The notes: generated by a model not told the origin, from the letters alone. A stretch of 64,000 nucleotides of DNA from Alloyangia pacifica (GCF_003111685.1 NZ_CP022189.1:1566001-1630000), one strand, 5' to 3'; positions 1-9,194 are shown, counted from the first letter of the stretch. Translations and numbers: made by a program.

Positions 1-531
1 AGCCGCCTGCTCCACCAGCGCCTCGACCTCCTCGAGCTGTCCGGTCAGGATCTCGGCCAGCGCCGCGCCCTCGTGGCGGCGCATCTCTCCGAATTCCGCC
101 AAGGCCTCGCCAAAAGCCACCATCAGCTCCTCCCGGAGCGGCCCGACATCCGCCGGCGTCGCGTTGCTGCTGAGCACCCCGCGCAGGGCCACGACCTGCG
201 CAGACGTAGAGGGCGACAGCACCAGCCCCCTCCCCGCGGCCGCGCCCTCGATCCGCGCCATCGCGGTGAGAATGCGCGTCAACACCGCCTCGTCGAGTTC
301 CGCGGAGCTGTCCTCGCCGCCGCCCTGCACCCGCAGCGAGATCTGCACGCTGCCGCGGGTCAGCGCCTTCTGCGCGGCGGCGCGCACCAGCGGCTCGAGC
401 CCCTCGATCCAGTCTGGCAGGCGTAGGCGCAGCTCCAACCCCTTGCCGTTGACCCCGCGCAGCTCCCAGCCCCAGCGCAGCCCCGCTGTCTCGCCGCTGC
501 GCGATGCGAAGCCGGTCATAGATTGCCGCAT
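1..531 (-). CDS. yicC: YicC/YloC family protein, 3' part cut off by window edge
   Basis: The reverse strand read from the ATG at 531 is open for 177 codons to the window edge. It begins MRQSMTGFASRSG, the signature start of the YicC/YloC family (E. coli YicC starts MIRSMTAYA), followed by LRGVNGKGLELRLRLPDW, which matches the family's conserved R-x-V-N-x-(K/R)-x-L-E block. The family is linked to endoribonuclease activity and stationary-phase survival. The usual length is about 290 residues, so roughly 110 C-terminal residues are missing from the window. The ATG at 519 would give a start at MTGFA, but the 531 start aligns better with the family. It is divergent from the PAS gene, with 228 bp between them that hold no recognised gene. 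Confidence 0.88.
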   Translation of the reverse strand, partial: MRQSMTGFASRSGETAGLRWGWELRGVNGKGLELRLRLPDWIEGLEPLVRAAAQKALTRGSVQISLRVQGGGEDSSAELDEAVLTRILTAMARIEGAAAGRGLVLSPSTSAQVVALRGVLSSNATPADVGPLREELMVAFGEALAEFGEMRRHEGAALAEILTGQLEEVEALVEQAA

Positions 532-759
532 TTGAGCCCCTTTCAAAATTCACCCCGGGCAAATCCAACCGCCCGCTTTTCAATCGCCTATCCGTCTCGC
601 GCCGCCCTGTCCACCCGGCAGGCCAAAGCGGACGTTAACCTTTCAGCCACAATTGGGGCGAAAACAGGTCGCATTTGAGGTAACTTCGTCTCCAATGCTC
701 GTCAGACTGTTTCGGGGGTACAGCCGGGCTGCGCAAATGTTACGATTGGAGTAAGCAAG

Positions 760-1506
760 ATGTTCGGACTGGGTGGCAGTGGCGAAGGTGTGGTATCGAT
801 GACGGAGCGTGAACAGGAGCGGCGCCTCGCCCCCCTGCGGCAGATCGAGTCCTATTGGCGGAATCTTCTCGGCGATGAGGGTCAAATCCCGCTGCGCAGC
901 CAGATCGACCCGAGGAACATCGAGGAAGCCCTCGAGTACGCCTTTCTCGGCGAGCGCATTGCGCCGATGCTGGCCAAGGTCCGCGTTGCTGGCACACATC
1001 TCAATGACCTCATGGGCCTCGACATGGCGGGCATGCCGCTCTCGACGCTCATCGCCCCCGAGGACCGCGAGCAACTTGGCGCCGCGGTGAGCAAGCTGTT
1101 CTCCGACGGGCTGGTGATCCGGCTGCATCTCGTTGCCGAAGAGGGCTTCGGCAAGGGCCGATTGAGCGGCGACATGTTGCTGCTGCCCTTACGCTCGGAT
1201 CTGGGCGACATGAGCCGCATGATCGGCGCGCTTGTGACCCACGGGCGGATCGGCCGCACGCCGCGACGATTCCGGATCGAGAGCATCTCCATGCAGGCTC
1301 CGAGGCAAGGCGAGGCCGTGCCCGCCCCAGCGCCTTCGGAAAAGCCAGATCCCGCACCGAGACCCGTGTACAAGCCAGCGCTCAAGCCCGCTGCTGCGCC
1401 CCGCGGCCTCGCAGAAGGCGCCACCCCCTTCCGCGGGGCACCGCCGAAGGAGACCAAGGACAAGCGTCCACCATACCTGCGCCTGATCATTTCCAACGAC
1501 GACTGA
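760..1506 (+). CDS. PAS domain-containing protein of the PAS_5 type
   Basis: This 248-residue soluble protein has a region at about residues 20-165 typical of the proteobacterial PAS_5 family. Recognisable parts are an N-terminal helix around IESYWRNLLGDEGQIP, an IDP-x-x-IEEAL segment, and an L-MGLDMAGMPLSTLI block. After about residue 170 it turns into a low-complexity Pro/Ala tail and ends with a short basic YLRLIISNDD segment. No output domain (kinase, GGDEF) follows, so any sensory role would act through protein contacts. That is inference; only the PAS-like fold is supported. An internal ATG at 799 is a less likely start. It converges on galU. Confidence 0.75.
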   Translation: MFGLGGSGEGVVSMTEREQERRLAPLRQIESYWRNLLGDEGQIPLRSQIDPRNIEEALEYAFLGERIAPMLAKVRVAGTHLNDLMGLDMAGMPLSTLIAPEDREQLGAAVSKLFSDGLVIRLHLVAEEGFGKGRLSGDMLLLPLRSDLGDMSRMIGALVTHGRIGRTPRRFRIESISMQAPRQGEAVPAPAPSEKPDPAPRPVYKPALKPAAAPRGLAEGATPFRGAPPKETKDKRPPYLRLIISNDD

Positions 1507-1544
1507 GCGGGTTTTGCTCCCCGCCTCACACCATGAGGCGCGAC

Positions 1545-1576
1545 AAAAAAGGCGCGGCACCCATCGGGGCCGCGCC
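1545..1576 (-). terminator. Rho-independent terminator of galU
   Basis: GGCGCGGC at 1551-1558 pairs perfectly with GCCGCGCC at 1569-1576. On the reverse strand the hairpin is followed by TTTTTT (the A run at 1545-1550). It sits just past the galU stop codon. Confidence 0.8.
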
Positions 1577-1614
1577 ATGTCACTCGCCAATCAGACTTCT
1601 CTGAACGCCTGCTG

Positions 1615-2529
1615 TCACTCCGCGGCCATCGGCATCGGCTGCATCTCCTGCAGCACCGGATGGAATTCCTTCTGCGTGCCAGCATAGGCCAGCGTTGCGC
1701 GCAGCATCCCAGCCTTGGAGCCACAGTCGAAGCGGTCGCCAGAGAAGCGGAATCCGCAGAGGCCCACCTTTCCTGCGCCGAGCGCGATGGCGTCGGTCAA
1801 CTGGATCTCTCCGCCACGACCTGCCGGCAGGCCGTCGAGTTCCGCAAAGATCGACTCGTCGAGCACGTAACGCCCGACCACTGCCTGTAGCGACGGCGCC
1901 TTGTCGGCCTCGGGCTTCTCCACCATGCCGGAGGCGCGCAGCATCTGGCCCTCGGGCTCGCCTTCCGGGACGAGCACGCCGTAGGCCGACACCTCGTCGC
2001 GCTTGACTTCCATGGTGGCGACCATGTGACCCGGTTCGCTCGTCTCATAGGCGGCGATCATCTCGGAAAGGCACCCCGGCTCGCTGATGATGAGATCGTC
2101 GGGCAGGATCACTGCCACCGGTCCCGGCAGCGCATGCTCGACCGCGCAGAGCACGGCGTGGCCCAGTCCTAGCGGCTCGGGCTGCATGACAAAGAACACC
2201 TCTTCCTGCTCGGGGTCGATCGCCGCCGCGTGCAACGTGTCGGCGATCTGGTGTTTGCCGCGCTCGCGCAGGGTTGCGCAGAGGTCCAGGTCTTGGGTCA
2301 CGTAGCGCTCGATGGCCCCCTTGCTGGGGTGCGACACGAAGATCATCCTCTCGATGCCGGCGGCACGCGCCTCGTCGATGGCGAACTGCAGCAGCGGCTT
2401 GTCGAGCACCGGCAGCAATTCCTTCGGTGTCGCCTTGGTGGCGGGCAGGAAACGTGTGCCAAGGCCGGCAACGGGGAAGATCGCAGTGCGGACCTTTGAC
2501 TTGCTGGTCTTTTTCTTGGGCGTGCTCAC
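1615..2529 (-). CDS. galU: UTP-glucose-1-phosphate uridylyltransferase
   Basis: This 304-residue enzyme makes UDP-glucose from UTP and glucose-1-phosphate, for exopolysaccharide, lipopolysaccharide and glucan precursors. The nucleotidyltransferase signature AGLGTRFLPATKATPKE lies at about residues 21-37. The family motifs EPLGLGHAVLCA, LPDDLI and VEKPEADKAPS follow in order, and the length is normal. The start is the GTG at 2529, chosen because an AAAGGAG ribosome site lies 8 bases before it. The reading frame stays open 75 codons further upstream, but no homologous sequence is seen there. It is transcribed away from the gpsA-ggp osmolyte operon. Since both handle activated glucose, a shared physiological context is possible but unproven. 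Confidence 0.93.
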   Translation of the reverse strand: MSTPKKKTSKSKVRTAIFPVAGLGTRFLPATKATPKELLPVLDKPLLQFAIDEARAAGIERMIFVSHPSKGAIERYVTQDLDLCATLRERGKHQIADTLHAAAIDPEQEEVFFVMQPEPLGLGHAVLCAVEHALPGPVAVILPDDLIISEPGCLSEMIAAYETSEPGHMVATMEVKRDEVSAYGVLVPEGEPEGQMLRASGMVEKPEADKAPSLQAVVGRYVLDESIFAELDGLPAGRGGEIQLTDAIALGAGKVGLCGFRFSGDRFDCGSKAGMLRATLAYAGTQKEFHPVLQEMQPMPMAAE

Positions 2530-2753
2530 GTCGTGGTCTCCTTTCGTCAGCCCGGTCGGGGCCGAGAAGCTGATGAGGCCGCATCCTCGCTGGGGCGCCT
2601 GAGGGCGCATCCGCTGCGCTGCGGCGAATGGGTAAGAGCGTATGGCCATTTCTGGCCAGGTCAAATCCGGGCACTCACACATGAGCGGCGCACCGCCCAA
2701 GTCATTGTAATTGCGTACGTGAGGTAAACGCCCAAGCCGCCAAAATGGTTCCA

Positions 2754-2770
2754 TGCCTAAAATTTAGGCA
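2754..2770. promoter_or_regulatory. 17-bp perfect palindrome, candidate operator between galU and gpsA
   Basis: TGCCTAAAATTTAGGCA has two 8-bp arms around a single A. It lies in the unusually AT-rich 450-bp divergent region between galU (start 2529) and gpsA (start near 2980). It has the size and shape of a dimeric repressor site. No regulator gene lies next to it and no clear -35/-10 pair could be assigned, so the role is inferred. The rest of 2530-2979 shows no gene. Confidence 0.45.
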
Positions 2771-2979
2771 CTCACTGAGGGTGGAAACATCCCTTTCACG
2801 ACAGGGGTTTGGCGAAAAACGCTCTCGCAGCTGCAGAAAAATCACGCGTGCAGCGGTGGCCATCGGGGAACAAAGCCCTATTGTCAGCGTTATCAAGCAA
2901 ACAGAACGGAGAGAGCCCTCAGGGCCGTCAACGATGCCATTTCGGCAGCGGCCCCTCATGTGTCATGGACGGACAGAGC

Positions 2980-4101
2980 ATGCAAACCCCGCCCGCGCAG
3001 CCTCGCGGCCTCACCGGCCCGCGCCGCGCCACGCCCTACTCCCGCCTCACGGTGATCGGCATGGGGAGCTGGGGGACCGCCCTCGCAGCCACCGCCGCGC
3101 GTGCTGGATGCGACACCCGGATTTGGGGACGCCGCCCCGATCTCGCCCGCGCCATGGCCGAGACCGGCGAAAACACCGACCACCTGCCCGGCATCAAGCT
3201 GCCGGCCACGCTGAGGCCCACCTCGGACCTGCGCGAGGCGCTTGAAGGTACCGAGGCGGTGCTGCTGGTCACCCCGTCGCATACGCTGCGCGACGTCGCC
3301 CGCTCGATGCGGGACTTCCTGCCCGCGGGCGTCCCGCTGGCGCTCTGCTGCAAGGGCATAGAGCGCGGCACCGGTTATCTGCTGAGCCATGTGGTCGAGG
3401 AAGAACTGCCCGGCCATCCGGTTGGCGCCCTCTCCGGCCCGACATTCGCCACCGAGACCGCGCTGGGGCACCCCACCGCCGCCACAGTCGCCTTCAACTT
3501 CAGTCACCACGACCGCATCGAGCCGGAAAAAGCGCCTGCCGCCCGGCTGGCGCTGACCATGCAGACCGATGCGTTCCGCCCCTATGTGTCCGACGATCTT
3601 GTCGGCGTCGAGGTTGGCGGCGCAGTGAAGAACGTGATTGCCATCGCCTGCGGCATGATGACCGGCGCCGGTTTTGCCGAAAACACCCGCGCCGCGCTGA
3701 TCACCCGCGGCATGGACGAGATGAAATTCCTCGCCGAAGCGCTCGGCGGGCGCCGCGAGACCGTCACCGGCCTTTCCGGGGCGGGCGATCTCACCCTCAC
3801 CTGCTCGTCCACCACCTCGCGCAACATGGCGCTCGGCACCCAGCTCGGGCGCGGGCTGGCGCGCGAGGAGTGTTTTGACGGCAAGCCGGTTGTGGTCGAG
3901 GGCGAGGTCAACGCGGTCTCTGTGGTCGATCTTGCACGGCGGCTCGGTGTCAGCATGCCGATCTGCGAGGCGGTGCATGCCGTCCTGCACGAGGGCGCTC
4001 CGCTTACCGCCACCTTCCAGCAGCTCTGGGCCGCCCCGATCGAGGGCGAGCCCCGCGCGCTCGATCTTTTCCTGCATCCCCACGAAGGAGACCCCGCATG
4101 A
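2980..4101 (+). CDS. gpsA: NAD(P)-dependent glycerol-3-phosphate dehydrogenase
   Basis: GpsA reduces dihydroxyacetone phosphate to sn-glycerol-3-phosphate. The Rossmann motif LTVIGMGSWGTALA stands near the N-terminus, and SGPTFATE, the catalytic-lysine block GVEVGGAVKNVIAIA and GLSGAGDLTLTC follow in order. The start is uncertain: ATG 2980 (373 residues) is taken, ATG 2965 is also possible, and the frame is open back to 2809 without recognisable homology. The stop overlaps the next gene as ATGA. In most bacteria gpsA serves phospholipid synthesis. Here its translational coupling to a phosphatase and a GT20 synthase suggests that it feeds glycerol-3-phosphate into glucosylglycerol, as glpD does beside ggpS in Synechocystis. 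Whether a second, housekeeping gpsA exists cannot be seen here. Confidence 0.9.
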   Translation: MQTPPAQPRGLTGPRRATPYSRLTVIGMGSWGTALAATAARAGCDTRIWGRRPDLARAMAETGENTDHLPGIKLPATLRPTSDLREALEGTEAVLLVTPSHTLRDVARSMRDFLPAGVPLALCCKGIERGTGYLLSHVVEEELPGHPVGALSGPTFATETALGHPTAATVAFNFSHHDRIEPEKAPAARLALTMQTDAFRPYVSDDLVGVEVGGAVKNVIAIACGMMTGAGFAENTRAALITRGMDEMKFLAEALGGRRETVTGLSGAGDLTLTCSSTTSRNMALGTQLGRGLAREECFDGKPVVVEGEVNAVSVVDLARRLGVSMPICEAVHAVLHEGAPLTATFQQLWAAPIEGEPRALDLFLHPHEGDPA

Positions 4102-4874
4102 GCCTCGATACCACGAAGGCCCGAGACATCGCCACCTGCCGCTTCGTGCTGGCCACCGATCTCGACGGAACCTTCCTCGGGGGCTCCGAAGAGGACAGGA
4201 AAACGCTCTACGATTGGATCGAGGCCAACCGCGACACGGTCGGGCTGATCTTTGTCACCGGACGCGACCCGCGGTTCATCCGCGAGCTCTGCGACGGCGG
4301 CGTGCCCTGGCCCGAGTTTGTCGTGGGCGACGTCGGCACCACGATTGCCGAGGTCGTGGATGGCGAGATCCACCCCATCGAGCGGCTCGAGGAAGAGATC
4401 GCCGAGACCTGGGGCAACGCCGGCGACACCGTCCGCGCTGCGCTTCATGGCCATCCCGGCCTGACGCTGCAGCCCACCGACTTCCGCTACCGGGTGAGCT
4501 ACGATCTCGATGCAGAGGCCTATGACGGCGCGGCCCACGACAAGGTCCGCGAAATGGGCCACGACCCGCTGGTGTCTGACAACCGCTATTTCGACGTGCT
4601 GCCGCGCGGCATCTCAAAAGGGCCGTCGCTGCGGCGGCTGGTCTCGCATCTGAAGATCGAAGAACGCCGGGTGCTTGCCGCCGGGGACACGCTGAACGAC
4701 CTGTCGATGCTGCAATGCGGCCTGCCCGCCGTTGCCGTCGGCGGTGCCGAGACCGCGCTTCTCAAGGAGGTGAACGCCCTGCCCCATGTCCACAAGGCCG
4801 AGCGCATCGGCGCCGCGGGCATCCTCGAGGCGATCCGCACCTTCCAAATGCACGACCTTCCGAAAGGAGCCTGA
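4098..4874 (+). CDS. ggpP: HAD-IIB phosphatase, likely glucosylglycerol-phosphate phosphatase
   Basis: This is a 258-residue HAD-superfamily hydrolase. Motif I is DLDGT (residues 21-25, nucleophile and acid/base Asp), motif II is in FVTGRDPRF, the motif III lysine is in RGISKGPSLRRL, and motif IV is GDTLNDLSM (about residue 196 onward). The cap is of the sucrose-phosphatase/Cof type. It starts inside the gpsA stop codon and ends 3 bp before the GT20 synthase. The order phosphatase-then-synthase is the same as the domain order in the fused GgpPS proteins of Pseudomonas and Stenotrophomonas. This supports dephosphorylation of glucosylglycerol-phosphate to glucosylglycerol. A mannosylglycerate or trehalose phosphatase role is less likely given the GT20 partner and gpsA. 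Confidence 0.78.
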   Translation: MSLDTTKARDIATCRFVLATDLDGTFLGGSEEDRKTLYDWIEANRDTVGLIFVTGRDPRFIRELCDGGVPWPEFVVGDVGTTIAEVVDGEIHPIERLEEEIAETWGNAGDTVRAALHGHPGLTLQPTDFRYRVSYDLDAEAYDGAAHDKVREMGHDPLVSDNRYFDVLPRGISKGPSLRRLVSHLKIEERRVLAAGDTLNDLSMLQCGLPAVAVGGAETALLKEVNALPHVHKAERIGAAGILEAIRTFQMHDLPKGA

Positions 4875-4877
4875 GCC

Positions 4878-6395
4878 ATGTCCAGTGATCTGGTGATCGT
4901 CTATCATCGTCAGCCCTACGAAGAAGTCGAGGTCGACGGCAAAATCGAATACCGCGAGAACAAGAGCCCGAACGGCATCGTCCCCACGCTGAAGAGTTTC
5001 TTCGGCTCGGTCGAAAAGGCTGCGTGGGTCGCGTGGAAAGAGGCCGAGGATCCCTCCAACCCCGGCTTCGACCGCGTGGTGGAGATCGAGGACAGCTTCG
5101 GAGAGTACACCGTCTCGCGCCTGCCGTTGACCGCCGAGCAGGTGCGCAGCTTCTATCACATCACTTCGAAAGAGGCGTTCTGGCCGATCCTTCACGGCTT
5201 CAAGGAGAAGTACAACTACGACCCCGTCGACTGGCCGACCTTCCGCGAAGTGAACTGGGCCTTCGCCGAGGCGGCGGCATCGGAGGCCGCGCAGGGCGCA
5301 TCGGTCTGGGTGCACGACTACAACCTCTGGCTGGTGCCCGGCTACCTGCGCCAGATGCGCCCCGACCTGCGCATTTCGTTCTACCACCACACCCCCTTCC
5401 CGGCCGCCGATATGTTCAACGTGCTGCCGTGGCGCGGCGAGATCATCGACTCGCTGCTGGCGGCCGATGTCGTCGGCTTCCACATCCCGCGCTATGCGGC
5501 GAACTTCCTGAGCTGCGTGCGAAGCCTGCGCGATGTCGGCAACGTACCTCGCGCCAAGGTGGCCGATGACATGATCTCGGAGGGCTCTGCCCTGTCCGAC
5601 CGCACTGTGCCCACCGAAATCCACATGGATGACGGGCACATCGTGCAGCTCGGAGTGACTCCGGTGGGCGTCGACGTCGAGTACATCAAGGGGCTTGCCG
5701 GCACCGAGGACACGGACAAGCTTGCCGCCCGCTTCCGGTCCGAGATCGGCGACGGCAAGCTGCTGCTCTCTGTTGGCCGCACCGACTACACAAAGGGGGG
5801 CGCCGACCAGCTGCTTGCCTTCGAGCGCCTGCTGGAACGCCGACCCGAGCTGCGCGGCCAGGTCCGCCTGCTCCACGTCTCGGTCCCGGCCAACCGGAAT
5901 ATGACCGTCTACGAGCCGATCCAGAAAGAGCTCGAAGAAATCGCCGGCCGGATCAATGGTCGCTTCGGCAGCTTTACCTTCCAGCCGGTCGCGCTGATTT
6001 CCCGCGCGATACCCTTTGTCGAACTGGTGGCATGGTACCAAGTGGCGGATGTCGCCTGGATCACCCCGCTGGCTGACGGGATGAACCTCGTGTGCAAGGA
6101 ATACGTCGCCTCGCGCAAGGATGGTGACGGCGTGCTGGTGCTCTCGGAATTCGCAGGTGCGGCAGTGGAGATGGGGGCGGCCGTGCTCACCAACCCCTGG
6201 TCGACCCGCGCCATGGATTTCGCCATCGATCTCGCGCTCGACATGCCCGAGGAAGAACGCCGCGCCCGCATGGCCCTCCTGCGTGCGGCGGTCGAGAAGC
6301 GCGACACGCGGCATTGGGCGTCGGACCAGTTGTCGCTGCTGTCGCCGGAGAACTTCGGCAAGAAAGCCGGAAAGGGCGAGACCGAAGCCGCCTGA
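4878..6395 (+). CDS. ggpS: Glucosylglycerol-phosphate synthase (GT20 family)
   Basis: This 505-residue protein is close to the length of cyanobacterial GgpS. It is a retaining GT-B enzyme of the trehalose-phosphate-synthase family. Motifs seen are VWVHDYNLWLVPGYLR, FYHHTPFPAADMFNVLPWR, VVGFHIPRYAANFLSC, SVGRTDYTKGG, DGMNLVCKEYVA and VLSEFAGAAVEMG, covering donor and acceptor sites. Family knowledge: GgpS joins glucose from ADP-glucose to glycerol-3-phosphate. Assignment over trehalose-6-phosphate synthase rests on the HIPRYAANFLSC-type acceptor region and on the adjacent gpsA. A GT20 enzyme using another acceptor remains possible. It is the last gene of the operon and is followed by a terminator. 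Confidence 0.85.
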   Translation: MSSDLVIVYHRQPYEEVEVDGKIEYRENKSPNGIVPTLKSFFGSVEKAAWVAWKEAEDPSNPGFDRVVEIEDSFGEYTVSRLPLTAEQVRSFYHITSKEAFWPILHGFKEKYNYDPVDWPTFREVNWAFAEAAASEAAQGASVWVHDYNLWLVPGYLRQMRPDLRISFYHHTPFPAADMFNVLPWRGEIIDSLLAADVVGFHIPRYAANFLSCVRSLRDVGNVPRAKVADDMISEGSALSDRTVPTEIHMDDGHIVQLGVTPVGVDVEYIKGLAGTEDTDKLAARFRSEIGDGKLLLSVGRTDYTKGGADQLLAFERLLERRPELRGQVRLLHVSVPANRNMTVYEPIQKELEEIAGRINGRFGSFTFQPVALISRAIPFVELVAWYQVADVAWITPLADGMNLVCKEYVASRKDGDGVLVLSEFAGAAVEMGAAVLTNPWSTRAMDFAIDLALDMPEEERRARMALLRAAVEKRDTRHWASDQLSLLSPENFGKKAGKGETEAA

Positions 6396-6415
6396 TCCCC
6401 TTCGGACATCGCTTG

Positions 6416-6455
6416 ATCACCCCGCCGCGACCAGCGCGCGGGGTGATTTGTGTTT
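6416..6455 (+). terminator. Terminator of the gpsA-ggpP-ggpS operon
   Basis: ATCACCCCGC (6416-6425) and GCGGGGTGAT (6438-6447) form a perfect 10-bp stem, followed by the T-rich run TTGTGTTT. Confidence 0.8.
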
Positions 6456-6485
6456 GCCCGCGCCCGGCGCGCAATGAACAAACGG

Positions 6486-6510
6486 AAAAGGCGGGCCCGA
6501 AAGCCCGCCT
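6486..6510 (-). terminator. Terminator of the class II DAHP synthase gene
   Basis: AGGCGGGC (6489-6496) and GCCCGCCT (6503-6510) pair perfectly around CCGAAA. On the reverse strand the stem runs into TTTT, giving a classical terminator 52 bp past the stop codon at 6562. Confidence 0.8.
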
Positions 6511-6561
6511 GATCACATTCGTCTGACACCTGCCCGTCTGGGACGAAGGCCGCAGCCCGCC

Positions 6562-7932
6562 TCAGGCGGAGGCCACATCCCCTTGGGTTTCGCGCATCGC
6601 CGTCAGCTCCTGCGCGACGAGGAAGGCGAGCTCCAGCGACTGCGAGGCGTTGAGGCGCGGATCGCAGGCGGTGTGGTAGCGGTCCGACAGGCTCTCGTCG
6701 GAGACGGCATAAAGCCCGCCGGTGCATTCCGTCACGTCCTGGCCGGTCATCTCGAAATGCACGCCGCCGGGCACGGTGCCCTCATCGCGGTGCACTGCAA
6801 AGAACTCGCGCACTTCACTCAGCACCGACTCGAAGGGCCGCGTCTTGTAGCCCGAGGCCGACTTGACGGTGTTGCCGTGCATCGGATCGCAGGTCCAGAG
6901 CACCTTGGCGCCCATTTCCTTGACCGTCTTGATCAGGCGCGGCAGATGATCGCCCACCTTGCCCGCGCCGAAACGCGCGATCAGGGTCAGGCGGCCCGCC
7001 TCGTTCTCGGGGTTCAGCTTCTCGATCAGGACCTTGAGATCCTCAGTGGTCATCGAGGGGCCGCACTTCAGGCCGATTGGGTTCAGCACGCCGCTGGCGA
7101 ACTCGACGTGCGCGCCGTCGGGCTGACGCGTGCGGTCCCCGATCCAGACCATGTGGCCCGAGCCCGCGAGCCACTTGCCCGAGGTCGAGTCGACCCGTGT
7201 CAGCGCCTCTTCATATTCCAGCAGCAGCGCCTCGTGGCTGGTGTAGAAGTTCACCTGGTGCAGCGCCGCCGAGCGCGAGCTGTCGATGCCCGCGGCCTTG
7301 ATGAAGTCGAGCGTGTCCGACAGGCGGTTGGCCATCTCGCGGTAGCGCGTGGCTTTCTCGCCCTCGACGAAGCCGAGTGTCCAGGAATGCACCTGGTGCA
7401 CGTCGGCGTAACCGCCGGTCGAAAACGCGCGCAGCAGGTTCAGCGTGGCGGCGGCCTGGGTGTAGGCCTGCAGCATCTTCTGCGGGTTGGGCTGGCGCGC
7501 TTCGGGGGTGAAGGCCAGTTCGTTGATGATGTCGCCGCGGAAGCTCGGCAACTCGACACCGTTCACCGTTTCGGTGGGGGCAGACCGCGGCTTGGCGAAC
7601 TGGCCGGCCATACGGCCCACCTTCACCACCGGCACCTTGGCGCCATAGGTCAGCACCATTGCCATCTGCAGCATCACCTTGAAGGTGTCGCGGATGGAGT
7701 TTGCCGAGAACTGTTCAAACGCCTCGGCGCAGTCCCCGCCCTGCAGCAGGAACGCTTCGCCGCGCGACGCCTTGCCAAGCTCTTCGCGCAGCCGCCTGGC
7801 TTCGCCGGCAAAGACCAGCGGCGGATACTTCGCAAGCTGTGCCTCGACTGCGTTCAGCTCTGCCTGGTCCTGATAGTCCGGCATCTGAATCCGCGGTTTT
7901 GCTCTCCAGCTCGATTTGCTCCACTCGGTCAT
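6562..7932 (-). CDS. Class II 3-deoxy-7-phosphoheptulonate synthase
   Basis: This 456-residue enzyme commits erythrose-4-phosphate and phosphoenolpyruvate to the shikimate pathway. It is the plant/actinobacterial class II type: the N-terminus has [19 protein letters not shown], then [24 protein letters not shown], a [16 protein letters not shown] segment, KCGPSM, and a C-terminal DPMHGNT followed by [15 protein letters not shown]. These include the metal-binding Cys, His and Glu positions of the family. Length is normal. A GGGAG ribosome site precedes the ATG at 7932. Upstream, the motif GTAAA-(AA)-CGTC occurs twice at 7961-7983 as a possible regulator site. It stands alone, apart from the trp genes further along. 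Confidence 0.94.
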   Translation of the reverse strand: MTEWSKSSWRAKPRIQMPDYQDQAELNAVEAQLAKYPPLVFAGEARRLREELGKASRGEAFLLQGGDCAEAFEQFSANSIRDTFKVMLQMAMVLTYGAKVPVVKVGRMAGQFAKPRSAPTETVNGVELPSFRGDIINELAFTPEARQPNPQKMLQAYTQAAATLNLLRAFSTGGYADVHQVHSWTLGFVEGEKATRYREMANRLSDTLDFIKAAGIDSSRSAALHQVNFYTSHEALLLEYEEALTRVDSTSGKWLAGSGHMVWIGDRTRQPDGAHVEFASGVLNPIGLKCGPSMTTEDLKVLIEKLNPENEAGRLTLIARFGAGKVGDHLPRLIKTVKEMGAKVLWTCDPMHGNTVKSASGYKTRPFESVLSEVREFFAVHRDEGTVPGGVHFEMTGQDVTECTGGLYAVSDESLSDRYHTACDPRLNASQSLELAFLVAQELTAMRETQGDVASA

Positions 7933-8192
7933 GGCTCTCTCCCAGCGACACTCCGTTAGCGTAAACGTCTTGGTAAAAACGTCCTGTGGCTATACCGAAG
8001 AGGCGGTCCTAAAGCCATAGGAAAAAGCGCCCGATCTGCCTCGGCGGAAGGCGCCCCCGGACGCGCAGAAAAAAAGCACTTCACTCTGCATCTTTTGTCA
8101 CGAAAACGACATCCCTTGACGCTGCGTGGCTTTCCTGCCCATGTGACCTTCGCCCGCCCCCGCGCGGCGGGTGCCCATCAAGGATCCGCGCG

Positions 8193-9194
8193 ATGTCCGA
8201 CCCGCGAGTGCCCGCCGCACCAGCCAGCGTCCCGAAGCCGCGCCGCTTCGTCTTTGTCCTGCTTCAGGAATTTACCCTTCTGAGTTTCTCGGCCGCCATC
8301 GAGACACTGCGGATCGCCAACCGCATGGCGGGGCAAACGCTCTACGACTGGCGCCTCACCGGCGCCGAGGGCGACAGCGTGCGCTGCTCGGCGGGGGTCG
8401 AGTTCCGGCTCGATTGCGCGCTGCCCGAGCTCAGCCGCGACGACACCATCATGGTCTGCGGCGGCATCGACGTGCATCTCGCCACCACCCGCAAGCTGCT
8501 GGGCTGGCTGCGCCGCGAGGCCCGGCGTTGCCAGGCAGTGGGCGGGCTCTGCACCGCGAGCTGGACGCTGGCCAAGGCCGGGCTGCTCGACGGCAAGCGC
8601 GCGACCATCCACTGGGAGAACCACGACGGCTTCTCCGAGGAGTTCGAGGAGGTCGAGCTTTCAAAGCGAATCTTCGTGATTGACGGCAACCGGATGACCG
8701 CCGCGGGCGGAACCGCCTCAATCGACCTCATGCTGAAGATCATCGCCGACGACCACGGCTCTGATCTGGCGAACGCGGTGGCGGACCAGCTGGTCTACAG
8801 CTCGATCCGCACCGATCAGGACACCCAACGCCTGTCGGTGCCCACCCGCATCGGCGTGCGCCACCCCAAGCTGAGCCAGGTCATCCACCGCATGGAGGCC
8901 AATATCGAAGAGCCGGTCAGCCCCGCTGTGCTGGCCAAGGAAGTGGGCATGTCCACCCGCCAGCTCGAGCGGCTGTTCCGCCGCTATCTCAACCGCTCGC
9001 CCAAGCGCTACTATATGGAGCTGCGCCTGCAGAAGGCGCGCAACCTGCTGATGCAGACCGACATGAGCGTGATCAACGTCGCACTGGCCTGCGGCTTCGC
9101 CAGCCCGTCGCATTTCTCGAAGTGCTACCGCGCGCATTACCAGACAACGCCCTATCGCGAGCGCGGCACCTCCGGCACCCGCGCCGAGGAATAA
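8193..9194 (+). CDS. GlxA-family transcriptional regulator (DJ-1/PfpI-like plus AraC HTH)
   Basis: This is a 333-residue one-component regulator. Residues about 15-205 form the DJ-1/PfpI-like ligand domain (FVFVLLQEFTLLSFSAAIETL; the elbow GGLCTASWTLAKAG with its Cys; the MTAAGGTASIDLML end). Residues about 225-325 form the AraC double HTH (VLAKEVGMSTRQLERLFRRYL and ACGFASPSHFSKCYRAHY). The family includes GbdR and CdhR, regulators of glycine-betaine and carnitine catabolism, but the ligand here cannot be read from sequence. It lies 200 bp upstream of the ABC importer operon in the same direction, so control of that operon is a reasonable guess. Confidence 0.9.
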   Translation: MSDPRVPAAPASVPKPRRFVFVLLQEFTLLSFSAAIETLRIANRMAGQTLYDWRLTGAEGDSVRCSAGVEFRLDCALPELSRDDTIMVCGGIDVHLATTRKLLGWLRREARRCQAVGGLCTASWTLAKAGLLDGKRATIHWENHDGFSEEFEEVELSKRIFVIDGNRMTAAGGTASIDLMLKIIADDHGSDLANAVADQLVYSSIRTDQDTQRLSVPTRIGVRHPKLSQVIHRMEANIEEPVSPAVLAKEVGMSTRQLERLFRRYLNRSPKRYYMELRLQKARNLLMQTDMSVINVALACGFASPSHFSKCYRAHYQTTPYRERGTSGTRAEE

